NCBI GenBank assembly: GCA_964036045.1
Contig: OZ038397.1
Span: 22,536,032-22,600,031, forward strand
Length of the DNA stretch: 64,000 bases
Reading direction: 5' to 3'
DNA from: Eutreptiella sp. 'Long Island Sound 2002'
Lineage: Eukaryota; Euglenozoa; Euglenophyceae; Eutreptiales; Eutreptiaceae
Under the pieces are notes generated by a model that saw only the letters and a list, made by a program, of their open reading frames with translations, did not search any database and was not told the origin of the DNA. Position numbers and translations under genes: made by a program. Numbering within the stretch: the first letter of the stretch is position 1; each line of letters opens with the position of its first letter. This document shows, piece after piece, positions 1-11,074 of this stretch.

Positions 1-3000
1 CTCCAGCGGAATAGTTGAATTGAAAACTCCAGCGGAATAGTTGAATTGAAAACTCCAGCGGAATAGTTGAATTGAAAACTCCAGCGGAATAGTTGAATTG
101 AAAACTCCAGCGGAATAGTTGAATTGAAAACTCCAGCGGAATAGTTGAATTGAAAACTCCAGCGGAATAGTTGAATTGAAAACTCCAGCGGAATAGTTGA
201 ATTGAAAACTCCAGCGGAATAGTTGAATTGAAAACTCCAGCGGAATAGTTGAATTGAAAACTCCAGCGGAATAGTTGAATTGAAAACTCCAGCGGAATAG
301 TTGAATTGAAAACTCCAGCGGAATAGTTGAATTGAAAACTCCAGCGGAATAGTTGAATTGAAAACTCCAGCGGAATAGTTGAATTGAAAACTCCAGCGGA
401 ATAGTTGAATTGAAAACTCCAGCGGAATAGTTGAATTGAAAACTCCAGCGGAATAGTTGAATTGAAAACTCCAGCGGAATAGTTGAATTGAAAACTCCAG
501 CGGAATAGTTGAATTGAAAACTCCAGCGGAATAGTTGAATTGAAAACTCCAGCGGAATAGTTGAATTGAAAACTCCAGCGGAATAGTTGAATTGAAAACT
601 CCAGCGGAATAGTTGAATTGAAAACTCCAGCGGAATAGTTGAATTGAAAACTCCAGCGGAATAGTTGAATTGAAAACTCCAGCGGAATAGTTGAATTGAA
701 AACTCCAGCGGAATAGTTGAATTGAAAACTCCAGCGGAATAGTTGAATTGAAAACTCCAGCGGAATAGTTGAATTGAAAACTCCAGCGGAATAGTTGAAT
801 TGAAAACTCCAGCGGAATAGTTGAATTGAAAACTCCAGCGGAATAGTTGAATTGAAAACTCCAGCGGAATAGTTGAATTGAAAACTCCAGCGGAATAGTT
901 GAATTGAAAACTCCAGCGGAATAGTTGAATTGAAAACTCCAGCGGAATAGTTGAATTGAAAACTCCAGCGGAATAGTTGAATTGAAAACTCCAGCGGAAT
1001 AGTTGAATTGAAAACTCCAGCGGAATAGTTGAATTGAAAACTCCAGCGGAATAGTTGAATTGAAAACTCCAGCGGAATAGTTGAATTGAAAACTCCAGCG
1101 GAATAGTTGAATTGAAAACTCCAGCGGAATAGTTGAATTGAAAACTCCAGCGGAATAGTTGAATTGAAAACTCCAGCGGAATAGTTGAATTGAAAACTCC
1201 AGCGGAATAGTTGAATTGAAAACTCCAGCGGAATAGTTGAATTGAAAACTCCAGCGGAATAGTTGAATTGAAAACTCCAGCGGAATAGTTGAATTGAAAA
1301 CTCCAGCGGAATAGTTGAATTGAAAACTCCAGCGGAATAGTTGAATTGAAAACTCCAGCGGAATAGTTGAATTGAAAACTCCAGCGGAATAGTTGAATTG
1401 AAAACTCCAGCGGAATAGTTGAATTGAAAACTCCAGCGGAATAGTTGAATTGAAAACTCCAGCGGAATAGTTGAATTGAAAACTCCAGCGGAATAGTTGA
1501 ATTGAAAACTCCAGCGGAATAGTTGAATTGAAAACTCCAGCGGAATAGTTGAATTGAAAACTCCAGCGGAATAGTTGAATTGAAAACTCCAGCGGAATAG
1601 TTGAATTGAAAACTCCAGCGGAATAGTTGAATTGAAAACTCCAGCGGAATAGTTGAATTGAAAACTCCAGCGGAATAGTTGAATTGAAAACTCCAGCGGA
1701 ATAGTTGAATTGAAAACTCCAGCGGAATAGTTGAATTGAAAACTCCAGCGGAATAGTTGAATTGAAAACTCCAGCGGAATAGTTGAATTGAAAACTCCAG
1801 CGGAATAGTTGAATTGAAAACTCCAGCGGAATAGTTGAATTGAAAACTCCAGCGGAATAGTTGAATTGAAAACTCCAGCGGAATAGTTGAATTGAAAACT
1901 CCAGCGGAATAGTTGAATTGAAAACTCCAGCGGAATAGTTGAATTGAAACTCCAGCGGAATAGTTGAATTGAAAACTCCAGCGGAATAGTTGAATTGAAA
2001 ACTCCAGCGGAATAGTTGAATTGAAAACTCCAGCGGAATAGTTGAATTGAAAACTCCAGCGGAATAGTTGAATTGAAAACTCCAGCGGAATAGTTGAATT
2101 GAAAACTCCAGCGGAATAGTTGAATTGAAAACTCCAGCGGAATAGTTGAATTGAAAACTCCAGCGGAATAGTTGAATTGAAAACTCCAGCGGAATAGTTG
2201 AATTGAAAACTCCAGCGGAATAGTTGAATTGAAAACTCCAGCGGAATAGTTGAATTGAAAACTCCAGCGGAATAGTTGAATTGAAAACTCCAGCGGAATA
2301 GTTGAATTGAAAACTCCAGCGGAATAGTTGAATTGAAAACTCCAGCGGAATAGTTGAATTGAAAACTCCAGCGGAATAGTTGAATTGAAAACTCCAGCGG
2401 AATAGTTGAATTGAAAACTCCAGCGGAATAGTTGAATTGAAAACTCCAGCGGAATAGTTGAATTGAAAACTCCAGCGGAATAGTTGAATTGAAAACTCCA
2501 GCGGAATAGTTGAATTGAAAACTCCAGCGGAATAGTTGAATTGAAAACTCCAGCGGAATAGTTGAATTGAAAACTCCAGCGGAATAGTTGAATTGAAAAC
2601 TCCAGCGGAATAGTTGAATTGAAAACTCCAGCGGAATAGTTGAATTGAAAACTCCAGCGGAATAGTTGAATTGAAAACTCCAGCGGAATAGTTGAATTGA
2701 AAACTCCAGCGGAATAGTTGAATTGAAAACTCCAGCGGAATAGTTGAATTGAAAACTCCAGCGGAATAGTTGAATTGAAAACTCCAGCGGAATAGTTGAA
2801 TTGAAAACTCCAGCGGAATAGTTGAATTGAAAACTCCAGCGGAATAGTTGAATTGAAAACTCCAGCGGAATAGTTGAATTGAAAACTCCAGCGGAATAGT
2901 TGAATTGAAAACTCCAGCGGAATAGTTGAATTGAAAACTCCAGCGGAATAGTTGAATTGAAAACTCCAGCGGAATAGTTGAATTGAAAACTCCAGCGGAA

Positions 3001-6000
3001 TAGTTGAATTGAAAACTCCAGCGGAATAGTTGAATTGAAAACTCCAGCGGAATAGTTGAATTGAAAACTCCAGCGGAATAGTTGAATTGAAAACTCCAGC
3101 GGAATAGTTGAATTGAAAACTCCAGCGGAATAGTTGAATTGAAAACTCCAGCGGAATAGTTGAATTGAAACTCCAGCGGAATAGTTGAATTGAAACTCCA
3201 GCGGAATAGTTGAATTGAAAACTCCAGCGGAATAGTTGAATTGAAAACTCCAGCGGAATAGTTGAATTGAAAACTCCAGCGGAATAGTTGAATTGAAAAC
3301 TCCAGCGGAATAGTTGAATTGAAAACTCCAGCGGAATAGTTGAATTGAAAACTCCAGCGGAATAGTTGAATTGAAACTCCAGCGGAATAGTTGAATTGAA
3401 AACTCCAGCGGAATAGTTGAATTGAAAACTCCAGCGGAATAGTTGAATTGAAAACTCCAGCGGAATAGTTGAATTGAAAACTCCAGCGGAATAGTTGAAT
3501 TGAAAACTCCAGCGGAATAGTTGAATTGAAAACTCCAGCGGAATAGTTGAATTGAAAACTCCAGCGGAATAGTTGAATTGAAAACTCCAGCGGAATAGTT
3601 GAATTGAAAACTCCAGCGGAATAGTTGAATTGAAAACTCCAGCGGAATAGTTGAATTGAAAACTCCAGCGGAATAGTTGAATTGAAAACTCCAGCGGAAT
3701 AGTTGAATTGAAAACTCCAGCGGAATAGTTGAATTGAAAACTCCAGCGGAATAGTTGAATTGAAAACTCCAGCGGAATAGTTGAATTGAAAACTCCAGCG
3801 GAATAGTTGAATTGAAAACTCCAGCGGAATAGTTGAATTGAAAACTCCAGCGGAATAGTTGAATTGAAAACTCCAGCGGAATAGTTGAATTGAAAACTCC
3901 AGCGGAATAGTTGAATTGAAAACTCCAGCGGAATAGTTGAATTGAAAACTCCAGCGGAATAGTTGAATTGAAAACTCCAGCGGAATAGTTGAATTGAAAA
4001 CTCCAGCGGAATAGTTGAATTGAAAACTCCAGCGGAATAGTTGAATTGAAAACTCCAGCGGAATAGTTGAATTGAAAACTCCAGCGGAATAGTTGAATTG
4101 AAAACTCCAGCGGAATAGTTGAATTGAAAACTCCAGCGGAATAGTTGAATTGAAAACTCCAGCGGAATAGTTGAATTGAAAACTCCAGCGGAATAGTTGA
4201 ATTGAAAACTCCAGCGGAATAGTTGAATTGAAAACTCCAGCGGAATAGTTGAATTGAAAACTCCAGCGGAATAGTTGAATTGAAAACTCCAGCGGAATAG
4301 TTGAATTGAAAACTCCAGCGGAATAGTTGAATTGAAAACTCCAGCGGAATAGTTGAATTGAAAACTCCAGCGGAATAGTTGAATTGAAAACTCCAGCGGA
4401 ATAGTTGAATTGAAAACTCCAGCGGAATAGTTGAATTGAAAACTCCAGCGGAATAGTTGAATTGAAAACTCCAGCGGAATAGTTGAATTGAAAACTCCAG
4501 CGGAATAGTTGAATTGAAACTCCAGCGGAATAGTTGAATTGAAACTCCAGCGGAATAGTTGAATTGAAAACTCCAGCGGAATAGTTGAATTGAAAACTCC
4601 AGCGGAATAGTTGAATTGAAAACTCCAGCGGAATAGTTGAATTGAAACTCCAGCGGAATAGTTGAATTGAAAACTCCAGCGGAATAGTTGAATTGAAAAC
4701 TCCAGCGGAATAGTTGAATTGAAAACTCCAGCGGAATAGTTGAATTGAAAACTCCAGCGGAATAGTTGAATTGAAAACTCCAGCGGAATAGTTGAATTGA
4801 AAACTCCAGCGGAATAGTTGAATTGAAAACTCCAGCGGAATAGTTGAATTGAAAACTCCAGCGGAATAGTTGAATTGAAAACTCCAGCGGAATAGTTGAA
4901 TTGAAAACTCCAGCGGAATAGTTGAATTGAAAACTCCAGCGGAATAGTTGAATTGAAAACTCCAGCGGAATAGTTGAATTGAAAACTCCAGCGGAATAGT
5001 TGAATTGAAAACTCCAGCGGAATAGTTGAATTGAAAACTCCAGCGGAATAGTTGAATTGAAAACTCCAGCGGAATAGTTGAATTGAAAACTCCAGCGGAA
5101 TAGTTGAATTGAAAACTCCAGCGGAATAGTTGAATTGAAAACTCCAGCGGAATAGTTGAATTGAAAACTCCAGCGGAATAGTTGAATTGAAAACTCCAGC
5201 GGAATAGTTGAATTGAAAACTCCAGCGGAATAGTTGAATTGAAAACTCCAGCGGAATAGTTGAATTGAAAACTCCAGCGGAATAGTTGAATTGAAAACTC
5301 CAGCGGAATAGTTGAATTGAAAACTCCAGCGGAATAGTTGAATTGAAAACTCCAGCGGAATAGTTGAATTGAAAACTCCAGCGGAATAGTTGAATTGAAA
5401 ACTCCAGCGGAATAGTTGAATTGAAAACTCCAGCGGAATAGTTGAATTGAAAACTCCAGCGGAATAGTTGAATTGAAAACTCCAGCGGAATAGTTGAATT
5501 GAAAACTCCAGCGGAATAGTTGAATTGAAAACTCCAGCGGAATAGTTGAATTGAAAACTCCAGCGGAATAGTTGAATTGAAAACTCCAGCGGAATAGTTG
5601 AATTGAAAACTCCAGCGGAATAGTTGAATTGAAAACTCCAGCGGAATAGTTGAATTGAAAACTCCAGCGGAATAGTTGAATTGAAAACTCCAGCGGAATA
5701 GTTGAATTGAAAACTCCAGCGGAATAGTTGAATTGAAAACTCCAGCGGAATAGTTGAATTGAAAACTCCAGCGGAATAGTTGAATTGAAAACTCCAGCGG
5801 AATAGTTGAATTGAAAACTCCAGCGGAATAGTTGAATTGAAAACTCCAGCGGAATAGTTGAATTGAAAACTCCAGCGGAATAGTTGAATTGAAAACTCCA
5901 GCGGAATAGTTGAATTGAAAACTCCAGCGGAATAGTTGAATTGAAAACTCCAGCGGAATAGTTGAATTGAAAACTCCAGCGGAATAGTTGAATTGAAAAC

Positions 6001-9000
6001 TCCAGCGGAATAGTTGAATTGAAAACTCCAGCGGAATAGTTGAATTGAAAACTCCAGCGGAATAGTTGAATTGAAAACTCCAGCGGAATAGTTGAATTGA
6101 AAACTCCAGCGGAATAGTTGAATTGAAAACTCCAGCGGAATAGTTGAATTGAAAACTCCAGCGGAATAGTTGAATTGAAAACTCCAGCGGAATAGTTGAA
6201 TTGAAAACTCCAGCGGAATAGTTGAATTGAAAACTCCAGCGGAATAGTTGAATTGAAAACTCCAGCGGAATAGTTGAATTGAAAACTCCAGCGGAATAGT
6301 TGAATTGAAAACTCCAGCGGAATAGTTGAATTGAAAACTCCAGCGGAATAGTTGAATTGAAAACTCCAGCGGAATAGTTGAATTGAAAACTCCAGCGGAA
6401 TAGTTGAATTGAAAACTCCAGCGGAATAGTTGAATTGAAAACTCCAGCGGAATAGTTGAATTGAAAACTCCAGCGGAATAGTTGAATTGAAAACTCCAGC
6501 GGAATAGTTGAATTGAAAACTCCAGCGGAATAGTTGAATTGAAAACTCCAGCGGAATAGTTGAATTGAAAACTCCAGCGGAATAGTTGAATTGAAAACTC
6601 CAGCGGAATAGTTGAATTGAAAACTCCAGCGGAATAGTTGAATTGAAAACTCCAGCGGAATAGTTGAATTGAAAACTCCAGCGGAATAGTTGAATTGAAA
6701 ACTCCAGCGGAATAGTTGAATTGAAAACTCCAGCGGAATAGTTGAATTGAAAACTCCAGCGGAATAGTTGAATTGAAAACTCCAGCGGAATAGTTGAATT
6801 GAAAACTCCAGCGGAATAGTTGAATTGAAAACTCCAGCGGAATAGTTGAATTGAAAACTCCAGCGGAATAGTTGAATTGAAAACTCCAGCGGAATAGTTG
6901 AATTGAAAACTCCAGCGGAATAGTTGAATTGAAAACTCCAGCGGAATAGTTGAATTGAAAACTCCAGCGGAATAGTTGAATTGAAAACTCCAGCGGAATA
7001 GTTGAATTGAAACTCCAGCGGAATAGTTGAATTGAAAACTCCAGCGGAATAGTTGAATTGAAACTCCAGCGGAATAGTTGAATTGAAACTCCAGCGGAAT
7101 AGTTGAATTGAAAACTCCAGCGGAATAGTTGAATTGAAAACTCCAGCGGAATAGTTGAATTGAAAACTCCAGCGGAATAGTTGAATTGAAAACTCCAGCG
7201 GAATAGTTGAATTGAAAACTCCAGCGGAATAGTTGAATTGAAAACTCCAGCGGAATAGTTGAATTGAAAACTCCAGCGGAATAGTTGAATTGAAAACTCC
7301 AGCGGAATAGTTGAATTGAAAACTCCAGCGGAATAGTTGAATTGAAAACTCCAGCGGAATAGTTGAATTGAAAACTCCAGCGGAATAGTTGAATTGAAAA
7401 CTCCAGCGGAATAGTTGAATTGAAAACTCCAGCGGAATAGTTGAATTGAAAACTCCAGCGGAATAGTTGAATTGAAAACTCCAGCGGAATAGTTGAATTG
7501 AAAACTCCAGCGGAATAGTTGAATTGAAAACTCCAGCGGAATAGTTGAATTGAAAACTCCAGCGGAATAGTTGAATTGAAAACTCCAGCGGAATAGTTGA
7601 ATTGAAAACTCCAGCGGAATAGTTGAATTGAAAACTCCAGCGGAATAGTTGAATTGAAAACTCCAGCGGAATAGTTGAATTGAAAACTCCAGCGGAATAG
7701 TTGAATTGAAAACTCCAGCGGAATAGTTGAATTGAAAACTCCAGCGGAATAGTTGAATTGAAAACTCCAGCGGAATAGTTGAATTGAAAACTCCAGCGGA
7801 ATAGTTGAATTGAAAACTCCAGCGGAATAGTTGAATTGAAAACTCCAGCGGAATAGTTGAATTGAAAACTCCAGCGGAATAGTTGAATTGAAAACTCCAG
7901 CGGAATAGTTGAATTGAAAACTCCAGCGGAATAGTTGAATTGAAAAACTCCAGCGGAATAGTTGAATTGAAAACTCCAGCGGAATAGTTGAATTGAAAAC
8001 TCCAGCGGAATAGTTGAATTGAAAACTCCAGCGGAATAGTTGAATTGAAAACTCCAGCGGAATAGTTGAATTGAAAACTCCAGCGGAATAGTTGAATTGA
8101 AAACTCCAGCGGAATAGTTGAATTGAAAACTCCAGCGGAATAGTTGAATTGAAAACTCCAGCGGAATAGTTGAATTGAAAACTCCAGCGGAATAGTTGAA
8201 TTGAAAACTCCAGCGGAATAGTTGAATTGAAAACTCCAGCGGAATAGTTGAATTGAAACTCCAGCGGAATAGTTGAATTGAAAACTCCAGCGGAATAGTT
8301 GAATTGAAACTCCAGCGGAATAGTTGAATTGAAAACTCCAGCGGAATAGTTGAATTGAAAACTCCAGCGGAATAGTTGAATTGAAAACTCCAGCGGAATA
8401 GTTGAATTGAAACTCCAGCGGAATAGTTGAATTGAAAACTCCAGCGGAATAGTTGAATTGAAACTCCAGCGGAATAGTTGAATTGAAAACTCCAGCGGAA
8501 TAGTTGAATTGAAAACTCCAGCGGAATAGTTGAATTGAAAACTCCAGCGGAATAGTTGAATTGAAAACTCCAGCGGAATAGTTGAATTGAAACTCCAGCG
8601 GAATAGTTGAATTGAAAACTCCAGCGGAATAGTTGAATTGAAACTCCAGCGGAATAGTTGAATTGAAACTCCAGCGGAATAGTTGAATTGAAAACTCCAG
8701 CGGAATAGTTGAATTGAAACTCCAGCGGAATAGTTGAATTGAAACTCCAGCGGAATAGTTGAATTGAAAACTCCAGCGGAATAGTTGAATTGAAACTCCA
8801 GCGGAATAGTTGAATTGAAACTCCAGCGGAATAGTTGAATTGAAAACTCCAGCGGAATAGTTGAATTGAAACTCCAGCGGAATAGTTGAATTGAAAACTC
8901 CAGCTGAATAGTTGAATTGAAAACTCCAGCGGAATAGTTGAATTGAAAACTCCAGCGGAATAGTTGAATTGAAAACTCCAGCGGAATAGTTGAATTGAAA

Positions 9001-9170
9001 ACTCCAGCGGAATAGTTGAATTGAAAACTCCAGCGGAATAGTTGAATTGAAAACTCCAGCGGAATAGTTGAATTGAAAACTCCAGCGGAATAGTTGAATT
9101 GAAAACTCCAGCGGAATAGTTGAATTGAAAACTCCAGCGGAATAGTTGAATTGAAAACTCCAGCAATAGT
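1..9170. repeat. 26-bp satellite array, about 350 units
   Basis: The unit starts CTCCAGCGGAATAG and ends TTGAATTGAAAA, and repeats head to tail from base 1, so the array continues beyond the window. Copies are almost identical. The main variant is a 25-bp unit with three instead of four A's before CTCC; such units occur singly or in small clusters (about 1.95, 3.2, 4.5, 7.0-7.1 kb) and become frequent from 8.25 to 8.88 kb. One 27-bp unit lies near 7.94 kb and one CTGAATAG variant near 8.90 kb. Central homogeneity with a variable edge is the usual outcome of unequal exchange. The minus strand is open in all three frames because the unit has no antisense stop, but the repeat also contains no antisense ATG, so I do not call a gene. 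Confidence 0.99.
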
Positions 9171-9890
9171 TGAATGAAACTCCAGCGAATAGTTGAATTG
9201 AAACCCACGAATAGTTGAATTGAAACTCCAGCGAATAGTTGAATTGAAAACTCCAGCGGAATATTGAATTAAACTAGGTAATTATGAACTCCAGAATTGA
9301 AAACTCCAGCTGAATAGTTGAATTGAAAACTCCAGCGGAATATTTGAATTTGAAAACTCCAGGCGGAATAGTTGAATTGAAAACTCCAGCGGAATAGTTG
9401 AATTGAAAACTCCAGCGGAATAGTTGAATTGAAAACTCCAGCGGAATAGTTGAATTGAAAACTCCAGCGGAATAGTTGAATTGAAAACTCCAGCGGAATA
9501 GTTGAATTGAAAACTCCAGCGGAATAGTTGAATTGAAAACTCCAGCGGAATAGTTGAATTGAAACTCCAGCGGAATAGTTGAATTGAAAACTCCAGCGGA
9601 ATAGTTGAATTGACTCCAGCGGAATAGTTGAATTGAACCTCCAGCGGAATAGTTGAATTGAACTCCAGCGGAATAGTTGAATTGAACTCTCCAGCGGAAT
9701 AGTTGAATTGAACTCCAGCGGAATAGTTGAATTGAACTCTCCAGCGGAATAGTTGAATTGAACTCCAGCGGAATAGTTGAATTGAACCTCCAGCGGAATA
9801 GTTGAATTGAACTCTCCAGCGGAATAGTTGAATTGAAAACTCCAGCGGAATAGTTGAATTGAAAACTCCAGCGGAATAGTTGAATTGAAC
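9171..9890. repeat. Degenerate right edge of the 26-bp satellite
   Basis: Units here carry deletions and substitutions (for example CTCCAGCAATAG and CCCACGAATAG around 9.16-9.21 kb). A short non-repeat interruption sits near 9.27-9.30 kb, followed by a second run of good 26-bp units. From about 9.60 kb the units shorten to 24-25 bp by loss of A's, giving GAACTCC and GAACCTCC junctions. Minus-strand translations of about 200 residues through this piece are by-products of the stop-free antisense repeat. Confidence 0.95.
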
Positions 9891-10060
9891 TTTGGTGCAT
9901 ATCAACCCTACCTTTAGACCTGAATTATTGAGATTGGGAGTGCACTGTACATTTTTTAGCGTCTCCAGCGGAATAGTTGAATTGAACTTTGGTGCATGTC
10001 AACCCTAACTCTAGACCTGAATTATTGAGATTGGGAGTGCACTGTACATTTTTTAGCGTC
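9863..10060. repeat. 97-bp tandem duplication of the satellite border
   Basis: The last satellite unit plus about 75 bp of flanking sequence (beginning AACTTTGGTGCAT, ending TTTTTTAGCGTC) occurs twice with a 97-bp offset (9,889 and 9,986). The copies differ at only a few positions (CATATCAACCCTACCTTT against CATGTCAACCCTAACTCT). The array boundary itself was duplicated after the array had formed. Confidence 0.9.
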
Positions 10061-10285
10061 CTGCTATCTGTGCTTTATACTATTTCGCTCAGAAGTTGAT
10101 AAGGGGACTACTCGTCCCGAAACGCGTACTGTTGTTTGGACACTCGTCACACTGCGCCGAATCCGGACACTGGTTTGAGTCTTGCTGCACGCTGACTTGC
10201 TGGGTCTGAGGGTATTTCCGAGACCAACTGATTTTTGTGAATGTAGATTTGCATGTGTGTCTGGTGTCTGTGCGTCTGCGTGCGT

Positions 10286-10400
10286 GATGCGATGTGGTGG
10301 GATGCGATGTGGTGTGATGCGATGCGATGCGATGCGATGCGATGCGATGCGATGCGATGCGATGCGATGCGATGCGATGTGATGTGATGTGATGTGATGC
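10286..10400. repeat. (GATGC)n pentanucleotide microsatellite
   Basis: A GATGC run with GATGT variants at both ends. It creates short open frames on both strands (Met-Arg-Cys-Asp and His-Arg-Ile-Ala-Ser repeats) that I do not regard as genes. Confidence 0.97.
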
Positions 10401-10565
10401 CCGCAGGGTTTGGCAGTGCAGAAAAAATACCCTGTTTTAGTTCTACCGCGGATGCTTTTGTGCCCAACACACGCCTTCTCACAACCCGCTGGTTCCCCCT
10501 CTCTTCCCCCACACCATTCCCCAATCCTGTCCCCATGACTCCCAAGCATTCCTCCGTGTCTACAG

Positions 10566-10745
10566 GAGCTTCCCGTCGATGCAGCCCTGTTTGCCACGGG
10601 GTACCACATGGCAGGGGCGCATCAAGACTGGCTCTGCCCCTCCAGGGACTTCATCAGCAAGGAGGGTGTGGGCAAGGGGGCCATGGCGCACGTGGCCGGG
10701 GGGCGGTGCTGGGACTGCATTTCATTTGGGGGAATCTGCAGATGA
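10566..10745 (+). CDS. Possible exon of a flavin monooxygenase-like protein
   Basis: A long pyrimidine tract ending in CTACAG precedes an open segment that reads ELPVDAALFATGYHMAG and continues with GC-rich codons to a TGA at 10,743-10,745. F-A-T-G-Y after a hydrophobic strand with an Asp is the C-terminal signature of flavin-containing and Baeyer-Villiger monooxygenases (established knowledge); the match here is that short motif only. A donor is possible at AAGGAGG/GTGTGG near 10,673. No companion exons were found, so this is either one exon of a partly decayed gene or coincidence. It lies on the strand opposite to the ASPM-like gene next to it. Confidence 0.3.
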   Translation, partial: ELPVDAALFATGYHMAGAHQDWLCPSRDFISKEGVGKGAMAHVAGGRCWDCISFGGICR

Positions 10746-10770
10746 TCCGTGATTCGACCCCCTGTGTGTC

Positions 10771-11064
10771 AATCAAAGCTCAAACTGCGAGGTTCAACAT
10801 TCCTACTTCCTACCGATCATCAGCGAAACCATGAGTTCTTTGTCCAGGGGCCTCGCTGGCAGGCCTGCGACTAGCACACAGATTCACAGCTTGTGTGTGT
10901 GTGTGTGTGTATGCGCCTGTGTGTGACACCCAAGGATTTCAATCAATGCTCCAACTGCGAAATTCAACAGACCTGAAATCCTACCATTCATCACCAAAAC
11001 CATGACTTCCAAATTTAAGGGGCGACGCTGGCAGGCTGGCGACTATCACACTGATTCACAGCTT
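10771..11064. repeat. Diverged direct duplication, about 170 bp apart
   Basis: 10,771-10,892 and 10,941-11,064 align over AATCAAWGCTCMAACTGCG, the CCTACC-ATCATC segment, the CTGGCAGG block and GATTCACAGCTT, with offset 170-172 bp. A (GT)n run lies between them. The second copy abuts the 3' end of the ASPM-like gene. Confidence 0.75.
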
Positions 11065-11074
11065 CGGAAGCGGA

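Noticed and set aside
1-9170. CRISPR array
   Set aside because: There are no spacers: the unit repeats directly at 26 bp. The window is eukaryotic and there are no cas genes.
9274-9905. Minus-strand proteins of about 207 residues
   Set aside because: They are translations of the satellite edge. All three antisense frames are open because of the repeat composition.
10182-10545. Proteins across the GATGC tract
   Set aside because: Microsatellite-encoded low-complexity frames on both strands.
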